Shown here one piece after another: positions 8,197 to 16,463 of a DNA stretch of 21,348 nt. Both the position numbers and the translations under genes were made by a program. The notes beneath the pieces are model-generated. The model did not search any database, was not told the DNA's origin, and saw only the letters and a program-made list of their open reading frames with translations. Numbering within the stretch: position 1 is the first letter of the stretch; each line of letters begins with the position of its first letter. Source of the DNA: an uncultured bacterium (lineage in GTDB: Bacteria > Bacillota > Clostridia > Oscillospirales > Ruminococcaceae). The stretch covers positions 1 to 21,348 of the forward strand of contig CAJMLQ010000043.1 in NCBI GenBank assembly GCA_905214265.1, in the 5' to 3' direction.

Positions 8197-9208
8197 AACA
8201 AACCGCATGGCTGCTCTGCTGTTCAGCCTGCTGGCTGTCGTTATGCTTCTGCCAACGACCGCATTTGCAGCTGGAAGCATCGATTTGAACCGGGACGTGA
8301 ATTTGACGATATCGTATCTGGACGATACAACGCCCCTTTCTGAAGCACAATTTGACATTTATTTAGTCGCGACGGTGGACGAATGCGGAGAATTGACCAC
8401 AACGGAACTCTTCCAAAAGTTTCATGTAGACATTCGGGGAAAAAATGATGAAGCATGGCGAACGCTGGCCTCCACTCTGGAAGGTTATGTACTCCGGGAT
8501 AAGGTTGCCGCTACCGATAGCAGCAAGACTGACAATAAGGGACTGGTATCCTTTCCAACAGCAGGAAATCGCCTGACACCGGGTCTGTATCTCGTATTGG
8601 GGCATCGTCACTTCCAAGGCAGTCGGAGATATGACGCATCTCCTTTTATGGTAATACTGCCGGGGTTGGATCGGGATGCCAACGATTGGATCTACGAGGT
8701 GATTGCCAATGCAAAGCACGATTCCAAACCCATTCCTGATGGACCGAATGATACCATCACACGCAAGGTGCTAAAGGTCTGGAAGGATGATGGCCATGAA
8801 AAAGAACGGCCCACAGAGGTTATTGTACAGCTCCTCCGTGACGGTGATATTTATGATACTGTCGTTTTGAATGCCCAGAATAATTGGCGACACACTTGGA
8901 GGAATCTGGATGACCGCTATCAATGGACTGTGGCTGAAAAGAGACTGGAGGATTATATCGTGGAAGTGGCACGGGAAGGTATCACCTTTGTGATCACCAA
9001 TACCTATGCCGAGGATATTTCAGATGAACCGACGCCTATCAGCCCGGCCACACCTCCTACAACACCGGACGAGCCTACAACACCGAATAAGCCTACTCTG
9101 CCTCAAACCGGGCAGCTCTGGTGGCCGGTACCTGTGTTGCTGGCCGTTGGACTGCTGTTCATCATCATTGGCCTGATCCGCCGCAAGGGTATCCCTGATG
9201 AAAAGTAA
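8189..9208 (+). CDS. Minor pilin with Cna-B domain, LPQTG
   Basis: A 339-aa cell-wall pilin. The ATG at 8189 is chosen because GGAGGTGAT (8176-8184) ends 4 nt before it; a GTG at 8174 lies upstream of this site. A signal peptide runs to about residue 27 (AFA). Residues 30-175 form an N-terminal pilin domain, and residues 191-273 a Cna protein B-type domain starting RKVLKVWKDDG and ending FVITNTY. A proline/threonine-rich stalk (278-303) leads to LPQTG (304-308), a hydrophobic helix and an RRK tail. It is probably the basal or accessory subunit that anchors the fibre to peptidoglycan. It overlaps the class C sortase by 8 bp upstream and the second sortase by 11 bp downstream, so translation is coupled on both sides. 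Confidence 0.9.
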   Translation: MNKTNRMAALLFSLLAVVMLLPTTAFAAGSIDLNRDVNLTISYLDDTTPLSEAQFDIYLVATVDECGELTTTELFQKFHVDIRGKNDEAWRTLASTLEGYVLRDKVAATDSSKTDNKGLVSFPTAGNRLTPGLYLVLGHRHFQGSRRYDASPFMVILPGLDRDANDWIYEVIANAKHDSKPIPDGPNDTITRKVLKVWKDDGHEKERPTEVIVQLLRDGDIYDTVVLNAQNNWRHTWRNLDDRYQWTVAEKRLEDYIVEVAREGITFVITNTYAEDISDEPTPISPATPPTTPDEPTTPNKPTLPQTGQLWWPVPVLLAVGLLFIIIGLIRRKGIPDEK

Positions 9209-9824
9209 CAAAGGAAAATTTGTGATAAGTTTAGGACTGTTGCTGATTGCAGCAGCCCTTTTCTTAACAGCCTACAATCTGTACGATAATTTCCGGGCGG
9301 AGCACTCCGTAATGCAGGCCATTGACCGACTAGATGAAATCATCCCCACAGAAGGATCCTCATTGCCGCCGGCTGCCAACCTACCTGAGGAAGCAGATAT
9401 CCCGTCCTACGTTCTAAACCCAAATATGGAAATGCCGGCGGAGACCATTGATGGCATTGGGTATATCGGAATCCTGCGTATCCCGGCACTGGACTTGGAA
9501 CTGCCTGTCATCAGCCAGTGGAGTTATCCGAATCTAAAGGTCTCTCCTTGCCGCTATGCCGGATCAGCCTATACAGACGATTTCATTATTGCCGCACACA
9601 ATTATTCCTCCCACTTTGGCAATCCGAAAGCACTCCAGGAGGGTGATGTCGTCACATTTACCGATATAGACGGAAACGACTTCACCTATGAGGTCGTTGA
9701 ACGGGAAATCCTCCAGGCCACAGCTTCCAAAGAAATGGAGGCCGGAGATTGGGATTTGACGTTGTTCACCTGCACTGTGAGTGGCCAGAGCCGTGTGACA
9801 GTTCGATGTGAACGGACAGATTAA
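9198..9824 (+). CDS. Second sortase, single-membrane type
   Basis: A 208-aa sortase with one N-terminal membrane helix (about 9-26) and no C-terminal one, unlike the class C enzyme upstream. Residues 86-208 form the catalytic domain: IIAAHNYSSHFG (His134), LTLFTCT (Cys192) and SRVTVR (Arg199). Size and the LTLFTCT signature fit a class D- or B-like enzyme. It starts inside the end of the minor pilin gene (11-bp overlap) and is the last gene of the pilus operon. A likely role is attaching finished pili, or the minor pilin, to the cell wall while the class C sortase polymerises. That division of labour is known from other pilus systems but is inferred here. The exact class is uncertain. Confidence 0.88.
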   Translation: MKSNKGKFVISLGLLLIAAALFLTAYNLYDNFRAEHSVMQAIDRLDEIIPTEGSSLPPAANLPEEADIPSYVLNPNMEMPAETIDGIGYIGILRIPALDLELPVISQWSYPNLKVSPCRYAGSAYTDDFIIAAHNYSSHFGNPKALQEGDVVTFTDIDGNDFTYEVVEREILQATASKEMEAGDWDLTLFTCTVSGQSRVTVRCERTD

Positions 9825-10061
9825 AAACGGGAAAACATCGTATGGTTTTCATACGCTGGTGGCAGGTACCGCCAATCTCTGCCAGACGATGATTATCACG
9901 AAAATTTCAGCGCCGGAGCTTTGAAACTCCGGCGTTGAATTCGAACAAGGGACGGGTAGCTTTCCGTTATAGCGACGCTTATTCCTTCTTGCTGCAGCAT
10001 GGGATGACGATCTCTGTATAAAAAATAACCAGCATCGGCACAATCCAACTGCAGCTCCAAG
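9825..10061. other. Intergenic stretch after pilus operon
   Basis: No gene is seen. It holds a small hairpin CGTATG-GTTTT-CATACG (9839-9855) and the stronger hairpin listed separately at 9909-9936. The rest shows no clear signal. Confidence 0.5.
9909..9936 (+). terminator. Probable terminator of pilus operon
   Basis: CGCCGGAG (9911-9918) and CTCCGGCG (9927-9934) form a perfect 8-bp GC-rich stem, extended by a G-T and an A-T pair, with an 8-nt loop. The following T-tract is weak (GTTGAATT), so termination may be inefficient. No better candidate lies between the second sortase and the next promoter. Confidence 0.5.
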
Positions 10062-10090
10062 TTGAAAAAGTGGTCGATTTGTGGTATGAT
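10062..10090 (+). promoter_or_regulatory. Extended -10 promoter for SGNH hydrolase gene
   Basis: TTGAAA (10062-10067), a 17-bp spacer and TATGAT (10085-10090) preceded by TGG (extended -10) make a strong housekeeping-type promoter. Transcription would start near 10097, about 115 nt before the hydrolase ATG, so this gene is independent of the pilus operon. Confidence 0.75.
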
Positions 10091-10210
10091 ATTAACGTAT
10101 TAGGATTAAGAATTCACGTACCCAGTTAGCTAATAGGGCACGCCATTCAACTGGCACAGCGACATTCTGCGCCAAATTAGCTGTACTGGCAATAAAGAGA
10201 AGGATGGTAT

Positions 10211-11320
10211 ATGGATTATTTTAAAAACTACACATCAAACACTTCCGCTGGAAGTGGAAATCAAAAATACTTTTTGACATGCGACGAAATCCAAACAGGG
10301 CGCATTTTTTATCGCGTAAATTGTGGCGGCGAATACAAGTATTCATTTCTGCTTTCCAATATAGTAGACAGCACCTTTTCTGATGGCAAGGAAAGCCACG
10401 CCAACTTTGTTTGCGACCAATGGGAAATACTCAGCCTACACGCTGGCATCTGTAAAGGTGACTTTTTCGGCAGAAGTTTCGATCCTGTTAAAAAATATGA
10501 TATTCAACATGCCTGCAATATGAAACAGATCCTGTTCAATGGCCAAAAGAGCAAAACAGTTGCTCCTGGCGAGTTTTTTTCTACTGACGCAGTTCTGTTG
10601 AATGCGCAAACCGACGACTATATCTGTGTTGAAATTTCTTTTCGCGGCAAACAGATTCCTTTTTTGTGCGAGTGCAATATTCCCGCCTTTAAAAAAACGG
10701 GAGACAACTGGGTGTTCTCTTCAGAAATGCCGTTTATCGGAATGCTAGGCTGTAATCGATCGGTAAAAAAACGAATCGCTTTTTTAGGCGATTCCATAAC
10801 ACAGGGCCTTGGCACCCCCATCAATTCCTATGCGCATTGGAACGCCATCATTTCCAAAAGCCTTGGCAGTGACTACGCGTTTTGGAACTTGGGACTCGGA
10901 TTCGGCAGAGCAAGTGATGCTGCTTCTGACGGAGCCTGGCTTTTCAAAGCAAAACAAAATGATGCAGTGGTTGTGTGTTACGGCGTAAACGATATTTTTC
11001 AGGGCTGTACGGAACAGGAATTAAAGGCAAACTTAAAAAATATTACAAAAAGCCTCCACAATTGTGGTGTGAAAGTTTTACTGCAAACAATTCCGCCGTT
11101 TAATTACAAACAGGAACACAAACGAATCTGGTCAGAAGTAAACCGTTATATCATGAATGACCTTGCAGACGTGGCAGACGCCATTTTTGATGTTGTCCCA
11201 ATACTCAGTGTAGGCGGAAACACTCCAGAAGACGCTTTATACGGCGATCATCCCAATGAAGAGGGCTGTAAGAAATGGGCGCAGGCACTTTTACCAGTAC
11301 TTTGGAATTTTATTAAATAA
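10211..11320 (+). CDS. SGNH/GDSL-family hydrolase
   Basis: A 369-aa esterase-type hydrolase without signal peptide or membrane helix, so probably cytoplasmic. Residues 1-180 form a non-catalytic, probably beta-sandwich N-terminal domain such as is seen in carbohydrate esterases. The catalytic domain starts near 187: block I IAFLGDSITQGLG (Ser195), glycine block NLGLGFGRAS (about 226-235), block III CYGVND (Asn260), and block V DHPNEEG (Asp346 and His347). All four SGNH residues are present. The start follows GAGAAGGA. Family members remove acetyl or other acyl groups from sugars and lipids; the substrate cannot be told here. It is a single-gene unit between the pilus operon and the mobile-element debris, and whether it is linked to either is unclear. 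Confidence 0.85.
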   Translation: MDYFKNYTSNTSAGSGNQKYFLTCDEIQTGRIFYRVNCGGEYKYSFLLSNIVDSTFSDGKESHANFVCDQWEILSLHAGICKGDFFGRSFDPVKKYDIQHACNMKQILFNGQKSKTVAPGEFFSTDAVLLNAQTDDYICVEISFRGKQIPFLCECNIPAFKKTGDNWVFSSEMPFIGMLGCNRSVKKRIAFLGDSITQGLGTPINSYAHWNAIISKSLGSDYAFWNLGLGFGRASDAASDGAWLFKAKQNDAVVVCYGVNDIFQGCTEQELKANLKNITKSLHNCGVKVLLQTIPPFNYKQEHKRIWSEVNRYIMNDLADVADAIFDVVPILSVGGNTPEDALYGDHPNEEGCKKWAQALLPVLWNFIK

Positions 11321-11330
11321 GATATTGTAG

Positions 11331-11738
11331 CTATATTTTTTCACCTATCCCGCCCTGGGTCTAGACAGCCTGTATCACCTTTTAAAGCCGGAATACCACT
11401 GCCTTGTGAACGACATCGCCGACACCTGCCAGAAGGGCCGCTACCACAACAAGACCTTCAAGGCCGAAGCTGAGGCTCGCGACCTGAAGATCGGGTATGA
11501 CCGCACTGTGGGATTCTCTCACACCAGCCCGACCGACGCCTTCAAGAAGACTCTCGAGGAGAATGGTTTTGTGCTGGAAGTTCCCTTCGCCCGCGTTCCT
11601 CCTAAGGAGAAAGCCAAGGCTGAGCGCGAGAAGCCCCACCGCTATGTTTGCCCGATTTGCGGCCAGGAGGTCAAGACTACGGCTGAGCTGAGTCTGATCT
11701 GTGGGGTCTGCGAGGTCCCTATGAGCAGGGCTGACTAA
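11331..11738 (+). pseudogene. Truncated SprT-like protease gene, C-terminal part
   Basis: The frame is open from just after a stop at 11328 and contains a 110-aa ORF with possible GTG start at 11406. From NDIADTCQKGRYHNKTF onward it matches the C-terminal half of SprT-like zinc proteins common in Firmicutes mobile elements. These proteins carry an HExxH metalloprotease helix just before this point, and it is absent here. The zinc ribbon remains, CPICG (11649-11663) with a second CxxC pair CGVC (11700-11711). The upstream residues do not look like the family, so the gene seems cut by a deletion or insertion and is unlikely to be active. No convincing ribosome site is seen before the GTG. Confidence 0.7.
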
Positions 11739-11753
11739 AACAAGCCCACAGGG

Positions 11754-11817
11754 GCTCCGTATGGGCATCCGAGTATAAGGGATAAGGGCCCAGGCCCGAA
11801 AAAAGCCCATACGGAGC
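11754..11817. repeat. 13-bp inverted repeat between two remnant genes
   Basis: GCTCCGTATGGGC (11754-11766) and GCCCATACGGAGC (11805-11817) are exact reverse complements, 38 nt apart. Between them lies a smaller GGGCC/GGCCC palindrome and an A-run (11799-11804). It could be an intercistronic RNA hairpin or a protein-binding site. Confidence 0.7.
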
Positions 11818-11844
11818 GACCGGGGCACGTCTATGGAGGTCCAG

Positions 11845-12373
11845 ATGAAAGACGAGACCTATACCTTTTTCGAGGACGTGCGGGAAAAGTCTAAGACCGC
11901 CCGCAGCGCCCACGCGAGGCCGCAGCGCGGCAAGTCTCGCTTCAAGCAGTACACGGCAAAGGAGGTGAGAGAAATGAGCGGCCCCGATTATTCGGTTAAG
12001 CTGGGCAAGCGTATGACCTTCCAGGAGCGCAAAGCTCTGCCTGAGAGTCTCCAGCAGGGAGTATATCAAGGACATTCTGGCACGGTACAAGGTCGGCGCG
12101 ACGGCGATCGCCGAAGGGCTGGACGCGCACCCGCAGGCCTGCTTGAAACACCTGAAGGCCCTCGGATTTACTTTCCCGCAAGGCGGTAGACGCTCGGAGG
12201 CTGAACTGGCGCGGCTGAGGAATGACTTCGGCCTTTGCGTCGCGCAAGCGCCGACAAAAAAACAACTCTGCAAAACCTTGCTTTTTCCTTCTGCGGCGAC
12301 TTCGCCCCTGCGAGTTTTGCGTCGTAGCTTAGCGCTTTCATTCCCCTCGGGCAGGCCCTGCGCATGTCCGTAG
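11845..12373 (+). pseudogene. Frameshifted mobile-element gene, probable DNA-binding
   Basis: An ATG at 11845 follows GGAGG (11835-11839). The first frame reads MKDETYTFFEDVREKS and continues to ...LPESLQQ. One extra G in the GGG run at 12057-12059 throws it out of frame. Dropping that G restores EYIKDILARYKVGATAIAEG and runs on to a stop at 12371-12373, giving about 175 residues. The rejoined middle region (YIKDILARYKV... then LKHLKALGF) resembles the helix-turn-helix part of small proteins that often follow SprT-like genes in Firmicutes mobile elements. The likeliest reading is a pseudogene; a sequencing error or programmed slip is possible. With the truncated SprT gene beside it, it marks a decayed element. 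Confidence 0.65.
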
Positions 12374-12593
12374 TAGTCGAGGTAGTCCAGCCCGAGCCCT
12401 CTGCTACCTGACGGGCTACCTGAGAAAAGCCTTGCCGTTCAAGGGAAAAGAGCCTTTGGTAGTTGAGGTAGTCCATAAAACCTCAAAAGATTTTTTCTGA
12501 AAGTCAGGTCAACAGGGGACAGAATGACAACGACACCCCATGTATGATATACCCCGCATGGAAAAATCTGTTGCGCGGACTACTCGACTACCA
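12373..12593. repeat. Short repeats GTAGTYGAGGTAGTCCA, two direct and one inverted
   Basis: GTAGTCGAGGTAGTCCA (12373-12389) and GTAGTTGAGGTAGTCCA (12459-12475) differ at one base of 17 and are 86 bp apart. A third, inverted and one-base-shorter copy, GGACTACTCGACTACC, is at 12578-12593. They sit between the remnant genes and the defence-like operon. They could be recombinase or regulator sites; no function is known to me. Confidence 0.6.
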
Positions 12594-12623
12594 AAAAGAG
12601 GACAGGCCTAAAGCCTATCCTCT
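12593..12623 (-). terminator. Intrinsic terminator of the minus-strand operon
   Basis: Read on the minus strand, AGAGGATAGGC (12623-12613) pairs with GCCTGTCCTCT (12607-12597), with one mismatch and a 5-nt loop, and continues into TTTTT (12597-12593). It is a textbook intrinsic terminator about 170 nt beyond the stop of the last minus-strand gene. Confidence 0.8.
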
Positions 12624-12796
12624 AAGTGGGCCGCAAGTACGAAACCGTAAGGCAAGACGACAATCGTCGCCTCTGGGGTTCGACCTGCGATTAAATTGTG
12701 TTTGTACCCTCGATTCGATACAAGATACCCGTTTATAACGGTAGGTCCAGCCCTAGTTTCCTGTAGCGGTATCGTAATATTGTTGTTTAGGCAGAA
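12624..12796. other. Orphan structured stretch, transcript 3' region
   Basis: No gene is supported. Two small hairpins are visible: GACGA-CAA-TCGTC (about 12656-12668) nested in GGC/GCC, and CGTT/AACG near 12730-12740 flanked by ACC/GGT. The stretch would be the 3' untranslated part of the minus-strand operon. It does not match a tRNA, tmRNA or group II intron domain V that I can recognise. Confidence 0.4.
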
Positions 12797-13609
12797 TTAT
12801 CCGTGGAAAGCGGCGACTACCGCATCTTTAAACTTCTTCAGCAGACCGCGATTAGCAAGTTCTCCTTCCACCATTGCCTTGTACTTTTTATAGACATATT
12901 CTTCAATGTCTTTTTCGGTCATACAGTCAAGCAGCATTACGCTGCCAAGTTTAGACAACAGTTTCGCAATTTCTGCAAAGTGCTTGGTGTTTTCCTCCAT
13001 CTGAGGGTACTCTGCCATTACGCGCTTTTCCGCCTTCAGTGTGCCAAGAACGATTATTTTCTCACTGGAGAAAGAACGCCAGGTCAGTTCCCTGAAGCGG
13101 AGAGGATTCTCGATAACAAACTTTGTGAGTTCATAGGGATCAGCGAGCGTTTCATCAACCGATAGTGCAACGCGGAAGTAGCAACGAGAAAGAACACCAA
13201 AGAACAAACCACGGCGCTTACCCTGTGTTAACAGCCAGTGGTCCTTAAATACAGAGGATCCTTTCTTCACAGGCATGTATTTAAGGGCTGCTTCATATCC
13301 CATCTCAAAGTTCATCCAGCACCAAAAGCGCTCATCGGTCAGAACATACAGCGGCAAATGGTGCAACCGCTCATACAGCAGAATTGAGTTGTAGATATCT
13401 GTTTCGCGGTCCTTATCATCCTTCGGTACCTTGAGAGCAAATTCTTCGATTTCATACTTTTTAGTCACCCAAAGAGTGCCGGGAAAGAAGGTTTTCAGCC
13501 ATGCGGAACTTTTCGGGTTTTCGATGAGTTTCCTTGTGACATCATCAGTGTTTGCCTTTAGTGTTTCCAGGGCTTCATCTGTCATATATTTAATATGAAT
13601 TTTACTCAT
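12797..13609 (-). CDS. Uncharacterised 270-aa protein, last gene of GHKL operon
   Basis: Function not recognised. It has no signal peptide or membrane helix. It is rich in aromatic residues, with a tryptophan/phenylalanine cluster at about 107-123 (DERFWCWMNFEMGYEAALKY) and another near 145-155 and 190-200 (FRELTWRSF). The C-terminal third is helical and charged, ending KKFKDAVVAAFHG. The general look is like DUF6339-type proteins found near ATPases and methylases, but I cannot confirm this. No PD-(D/E)XK, HNH, GIY-YIG or phospholipase-D motif is visible. Its ATG overlaps the TGA of the upstream 309-aa gene (ATGA), so translation is coupled. It probably works with that protein and the GHKL ATPase in one complex or pathway; this is inference. 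Confidence 0.8.
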   Translation of the reverse strand: MSKIHIKYMTDEALETLKANTDDVTRKLIENPKSSAWLKTFFPGTLWVTKKYEIEEFALKVPKDDKDRETDIYNSILLYERLHHLPLYVLTDERFWCWMNFEMGYEAALKYMPVKKGSSVFKDHWLLTQGKRRGLFFGVLSRCYFRVALSVDETLADPYELTKFVIENPLRFRELTWRSFSSEKIIVLGTLKAEKRVMAEYPQMEENTKHFAEIAKLLSKLGSVMLLDCMTEKDIEEYVYKKYKAMVEGELANRGLLKKFKDAVVAAFHG

Positions 13610-14535
13610 TCATCTTCACCTTCCTCCTCTGGATGGTTCATGCCGCCAAGGAGCATATTATTAAAGTCCTTGAGACCATTGCAGGATGCACTGTTCAAAA
13701 CCATCTGAGCCAGTTCCAGCTTGCTCATATTTTCGAATTCCTCGAAAGTCAGTGCGTTGCCGGTTCTGCGCTTATAGCTGATACAGACAGCACTAAACCA
13801 AGAGTGGGCATCTAATATTTCTTCAAGGCTATCGTATCTGGAGTAAATATCCTCCAGGCAGTATGCCAAAGAAGGGATTGCGATCATAGCAAACGCAATG
13901 TTATTGCATTCTTTCTTAGTTTTGATGTTATCATAGCATCCATAGTACGCAGCGGGAAGATAAATAACAATTTTCTTCTCATCGTAAACACACGACATAA
14001 GGTCACTATCGCCCTCCTTTTTCACTACCGTGAAAATGGATGCTACTTTATCGTCTTCAGAGGGATCAAGTTCAATCTTAAACTTAAATCCATCATCAAC
14101 TGCCAAAATATCGAACTTGTCGATATCAAAGGAGTACCCGGCATATTCCGGAATAAAGCCACTACTCTTAAAATCAGCAATATCCTCTGCAGCATACAGA
14201 TAGCAGGACGCTACGACATTGCCGTTTATCTCATGTGCAGAAACCTTGAGGTCATACGGAATGGTGCTAATCTCAAAACGGCTTCTGTACACCGATGCGG
14301 AACATTCAACAATAAAAGCACCCTTCAGCTTACCTTGTTCCAATAAAGTGATAAGAGATGCGTCCGTAATTGTATAGTGAAGGTTTTTGAAAACGACCTC
14401 GCCATTTTGTACGATAGGCGCACCATTTTCATCGACATCAAATTCCACTTTAAAAGTGGAATCCTTAACATAGTCGGAGAGTTCTTCGTTTCTGTTCAAA
14501 ACAGGATACGGAAAAATTCTATTACCGATATGCAC
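13606..14535 (-). CDS. Uncharacterised 309-aa protein in GHKL operon
   Basis: Function not recognised. The GTG start (14535-14533) follows GAGGTGAT at good spacing and lies inside the end of the GHKL ATPase gene (14-bp overlap). The N-terminus reads HIGNRIFPYPVLNRNEELSDY, followed by a beta-rich region (about 25-185) with many alternating hydrophobic and charged residues. A helical C-terminal part (about 205-300) ends in a strongly acidic tail, HPEEEGEDE. No signal peptide, membrane helix, or known nuclease or helicase motif is visible. The conserved-looking FPYPVL opening and coupling to the ATPase upstream and the 270-aa gene downstream (4-bp overlap) suggest an obligate partner. It could be a target-recognition or effector subunit, but that is speculative. 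Confidence 0.8.
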   Translation of the reverse strand: MHIGNRIFPYPVLNRNEELSDYVKDSTFKVEFDVDENGAPIVQNGEVVFKNLHYTITDASLITLLEQGKLKGAFIVECSASVYRSRFEISTIPYDLKVSAHEINGNVVASCYLYAAEDIADFKSSGFIPEYAGYSFDIDKFDILAVDDGFKFKIELDPSEDDKVASIFTVVKKEGDSDLMSCVYDEKKIVIYLPAAYYGCYDNIKTKKECNNIAFAMIAIPSLAYCLEDIYSRYDSLEEILDAHSWFSAVCISYKRRTGNALTFEEFENMSKLELAQMVLNSASCNGLKDFNNMLLGGMNHPEEEGEDE

Positions 14536-16450
14536 TCAAAATCACCTCACTTGCAAACATCTCTGTGCTGTTAACGGAATAGGAAATCTTATAAGTTTTT
14601 CCTTTTTCGATTCGCATTCCAACAATTTTACCTTCTTGGACAGTACACTCTACACCATCGATGGATGCGGAAAGGATATCAACGGGATATTTATCCGCAG
14701 CCTCACCACAAAGACGAATGGCAAATTCGCAGTCACTCTCATCATACTGGGATGTGAAAATACAATCGTACTTACCATTTGCCTTGTTTGTAACCACAGT
14801 ACGATAACGCATGCCGCTCAAAGGCACCTTTTTCAAAACAGGGGATTTGCCCGGGCCAACCTCCGTTTGGTCTTTGGGTTCCGGCTTAGGATTGGGATTA
14901 GGCTGGGGCTTCGGCTTGGGTTTTTTCCTCGGTTTTTTACCCGGTTCACCGTTTTCAACCAACTCACCCTCGCCAAACTCATACGCTTCACCGGCTTCGC
15001 CAGCTTTTGCTGTTTTGGGTGTCTGAGGTTTCACTACCTTCATAGGTTTAATCAATACCTGCTCATTTGAGATCGTGTTGCCAGACACACCGCCAGCTTC
15101 ATCCTGCGAGGGGAGAAACTCTCCTGCGCCCTCGATGTCGGTGGTTTCGCCGGAACTCGCGCGGAGAACCTCTTTAATAAAATCGTTCACAGTGGTCTCC
15201 AATGCTTTTTTCATCTTACGAGTTACACGCTTTTCATCGGGGAAATCATTCAAACGCTTGATCTCCCAGTCGGTGTGCTGAGGATTTTCGATTGCGCGCA
15301 GTTTTTTATTAAGCTCATTATCGTGAATCACGCAGAGCGCAGAGAACGGCAGAAACGCACCAGGGCTTATGTAGGTAATCTTCATATACGGGTATCTTAC
15401 CATAACACAATGTTTTGTTGCATTGCCTTCGTCCTGCTGGCCATATTGCTTCAAATACACCGTTACAGTGTTATTCTCATCAATGGGTAACTCTTTTACA
15501 ATTACAGATTCATCATCCTGCAACAGCTCATACTGGGCGCGGATTTCACGGTATTCGATTTTGCCGCGACCACTCTGGAATGCTTCATCATAGATGATGT
15601 TGCTAACAGTGTCCTGATTTACAACAATGCCATCTACGATTACTTCCAGTTCGCCGCGCATCACTGCCACCATAAAGCTCTCCAGCACCTTGGCAATGAT
15701 GTCATACTGCCAACCCTTAAAATTGTTAAAACCAATAATGTAGACATCGGTACCATACTGGTTTTCACTTCTCACGAAACCTTTATCAAGGTGCAGTTCG
15801 CACAAAACAGGTAGGTTTCTCTCGGTTTCAGCATAGTAACCAACACCGATCGTTAACAGGTTCTCGTCTTTCCCAGGGATCGGTGCAGAGCGCAATTTGC
15901 TGATACCGATAAAACCAGATGTTCCGTCATTAGCTTTTGTAGAATAAAAGACGGTATTTGTTGTGCTGACAACAAAAGACGCAAACTTACCAATGCCCTT
16001 GGAACCACCACTACTGCCACCTTTGTTGCTTATGCCAGAACCCTTTGTAAGGTCATAAAAAGGAACTCCGCTCTTATTGACTTTTACACCAAAAATGCCG
16101 GATGTGTTAAAATCACTAACGCGCAAGCAGGTTATCGTATCATGGCTGATGCTTCTTTTCAGTTCTCGGAGGGCGGGTTCTTCCTTGGGAGAGTCCTTCT
16201 TATATTCGTAGCAGGCATCAATCTGTGCGGCCAGATCATCAATACCGGGGACATCCTCTCTTGCGACTTGAAACAAGCTGAATTCAACACGTACCGGCTT
16301 TTCGCCAAAAGCTGCATCGATAGAGTTTTGGCAAATTTCTCTTGCCAGAGAAGAAACAGGGTCTTTTTTAAACATTTCCATGTCACTGGTGTCCAGACCG
16401 TTTTCACTTGTGTAGTTATTGTCAGGGAATCTCCACATTTGCTCAGCCAT
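14522..16450 (-). CDS. GHKL-family ATPase (MutL/MORC/Hsp90-like)
   Basis: A 642-aa cytoplasmic ATPase. The Bergerat ATP site is clear: N-box LAREICQNSIDA (Glu38, Asn42, Asp45), G1 box LRVSDFNTSG (Asp113), and glycine lid GGSSGGSKGIGKFASF (144-159). Residues 180-430 look like the transducer-type beta-alpha domain that follows the ATP site in MutL, MORC and Hsp90 proteins. Residues about 430-540 are a disordered linker with a K/P/N-rich run (505-526), and 545-642 form a small beta-rich domain. There is no histidine-kinase phosphoacceptor or topoisomerase part. AAGGAGG precedes the ATG. It lies 13 nt after the 73-aa gene and overlaps the next gene. Such ATPases act as conformational clamps on DNA or clients, and bacterial MORC/MutL-like forms occur in restriction-type islands. 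A defence role here is inferred from its neighbours. Confidence 0.85.
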   Translation of the reverse strand: MAEQMWRFPDNNYTSENGLDTSDMEMFKKDPVSSLAREICQNSIDAAFGEKPVRVEFSLFQVAREDVPGIDDLAAQIDACYEYKKDSPKEEPALRELKRSISHDTITCLRVSDFNTSGIFGVKVNKSGVPFYDLTKGSGISNKGGSSGGSKGIGKFASFVVSTTNTVFYSTKANDGTSGFIGISKLRSAPIPGKDENLLTIGVGYYAETERNLPVLCELHLDKGFVRSENQYGTDVYIIGFNNFKGWQYDIIAKVLESFMVAVMRGELEVIVDGIVVNQDTVSNIIYDEAFQSGRGKIEYREIRAQYELLQDDESVIVKELPIDENNTVTVYLKQYGQQDEGNATKHCVMVRYPYMKITYISPGAFLPFSALCVIHDNELNKKLRAIENPQHTDWEIKRLNDFPDEKRVTRKMKKALETTVNDFIKEVLRASSGETTDIEGAGEFLPSQDEAGGVSGNTISNEQVLIKPMKVVKPQTPKTAKAGEAGEAYEFGEGELVENGEPGKKPRKKPKPKPQPNPNPKPEPKDQTEVGPGKSPVLKKVPLSGMRYRTVVTNKANGKYDCIFTSQYDESDCEFAIRLCGEAADKYPVDILSASIDGVECTVQEGKIVGMRIEKGKTYKISYSVNSTEMFASEVILSAYR

Positions 16451-16463
16451 CTATAAGCCCTCC

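Noticed and set aside
12640..12700. tRNA-like or tmRNA-like sequence because of GGGTTCGACC
   Set aside because: The T-arm stem does not pair and no acceptor or anticodon arms could be drawn on either strand.
12544..12738. Small plus-strand frame across the terminator region
   Set aside because: It runs through the minus-strand terminator and repeats, has no ribosome site and no recognisable protein features.
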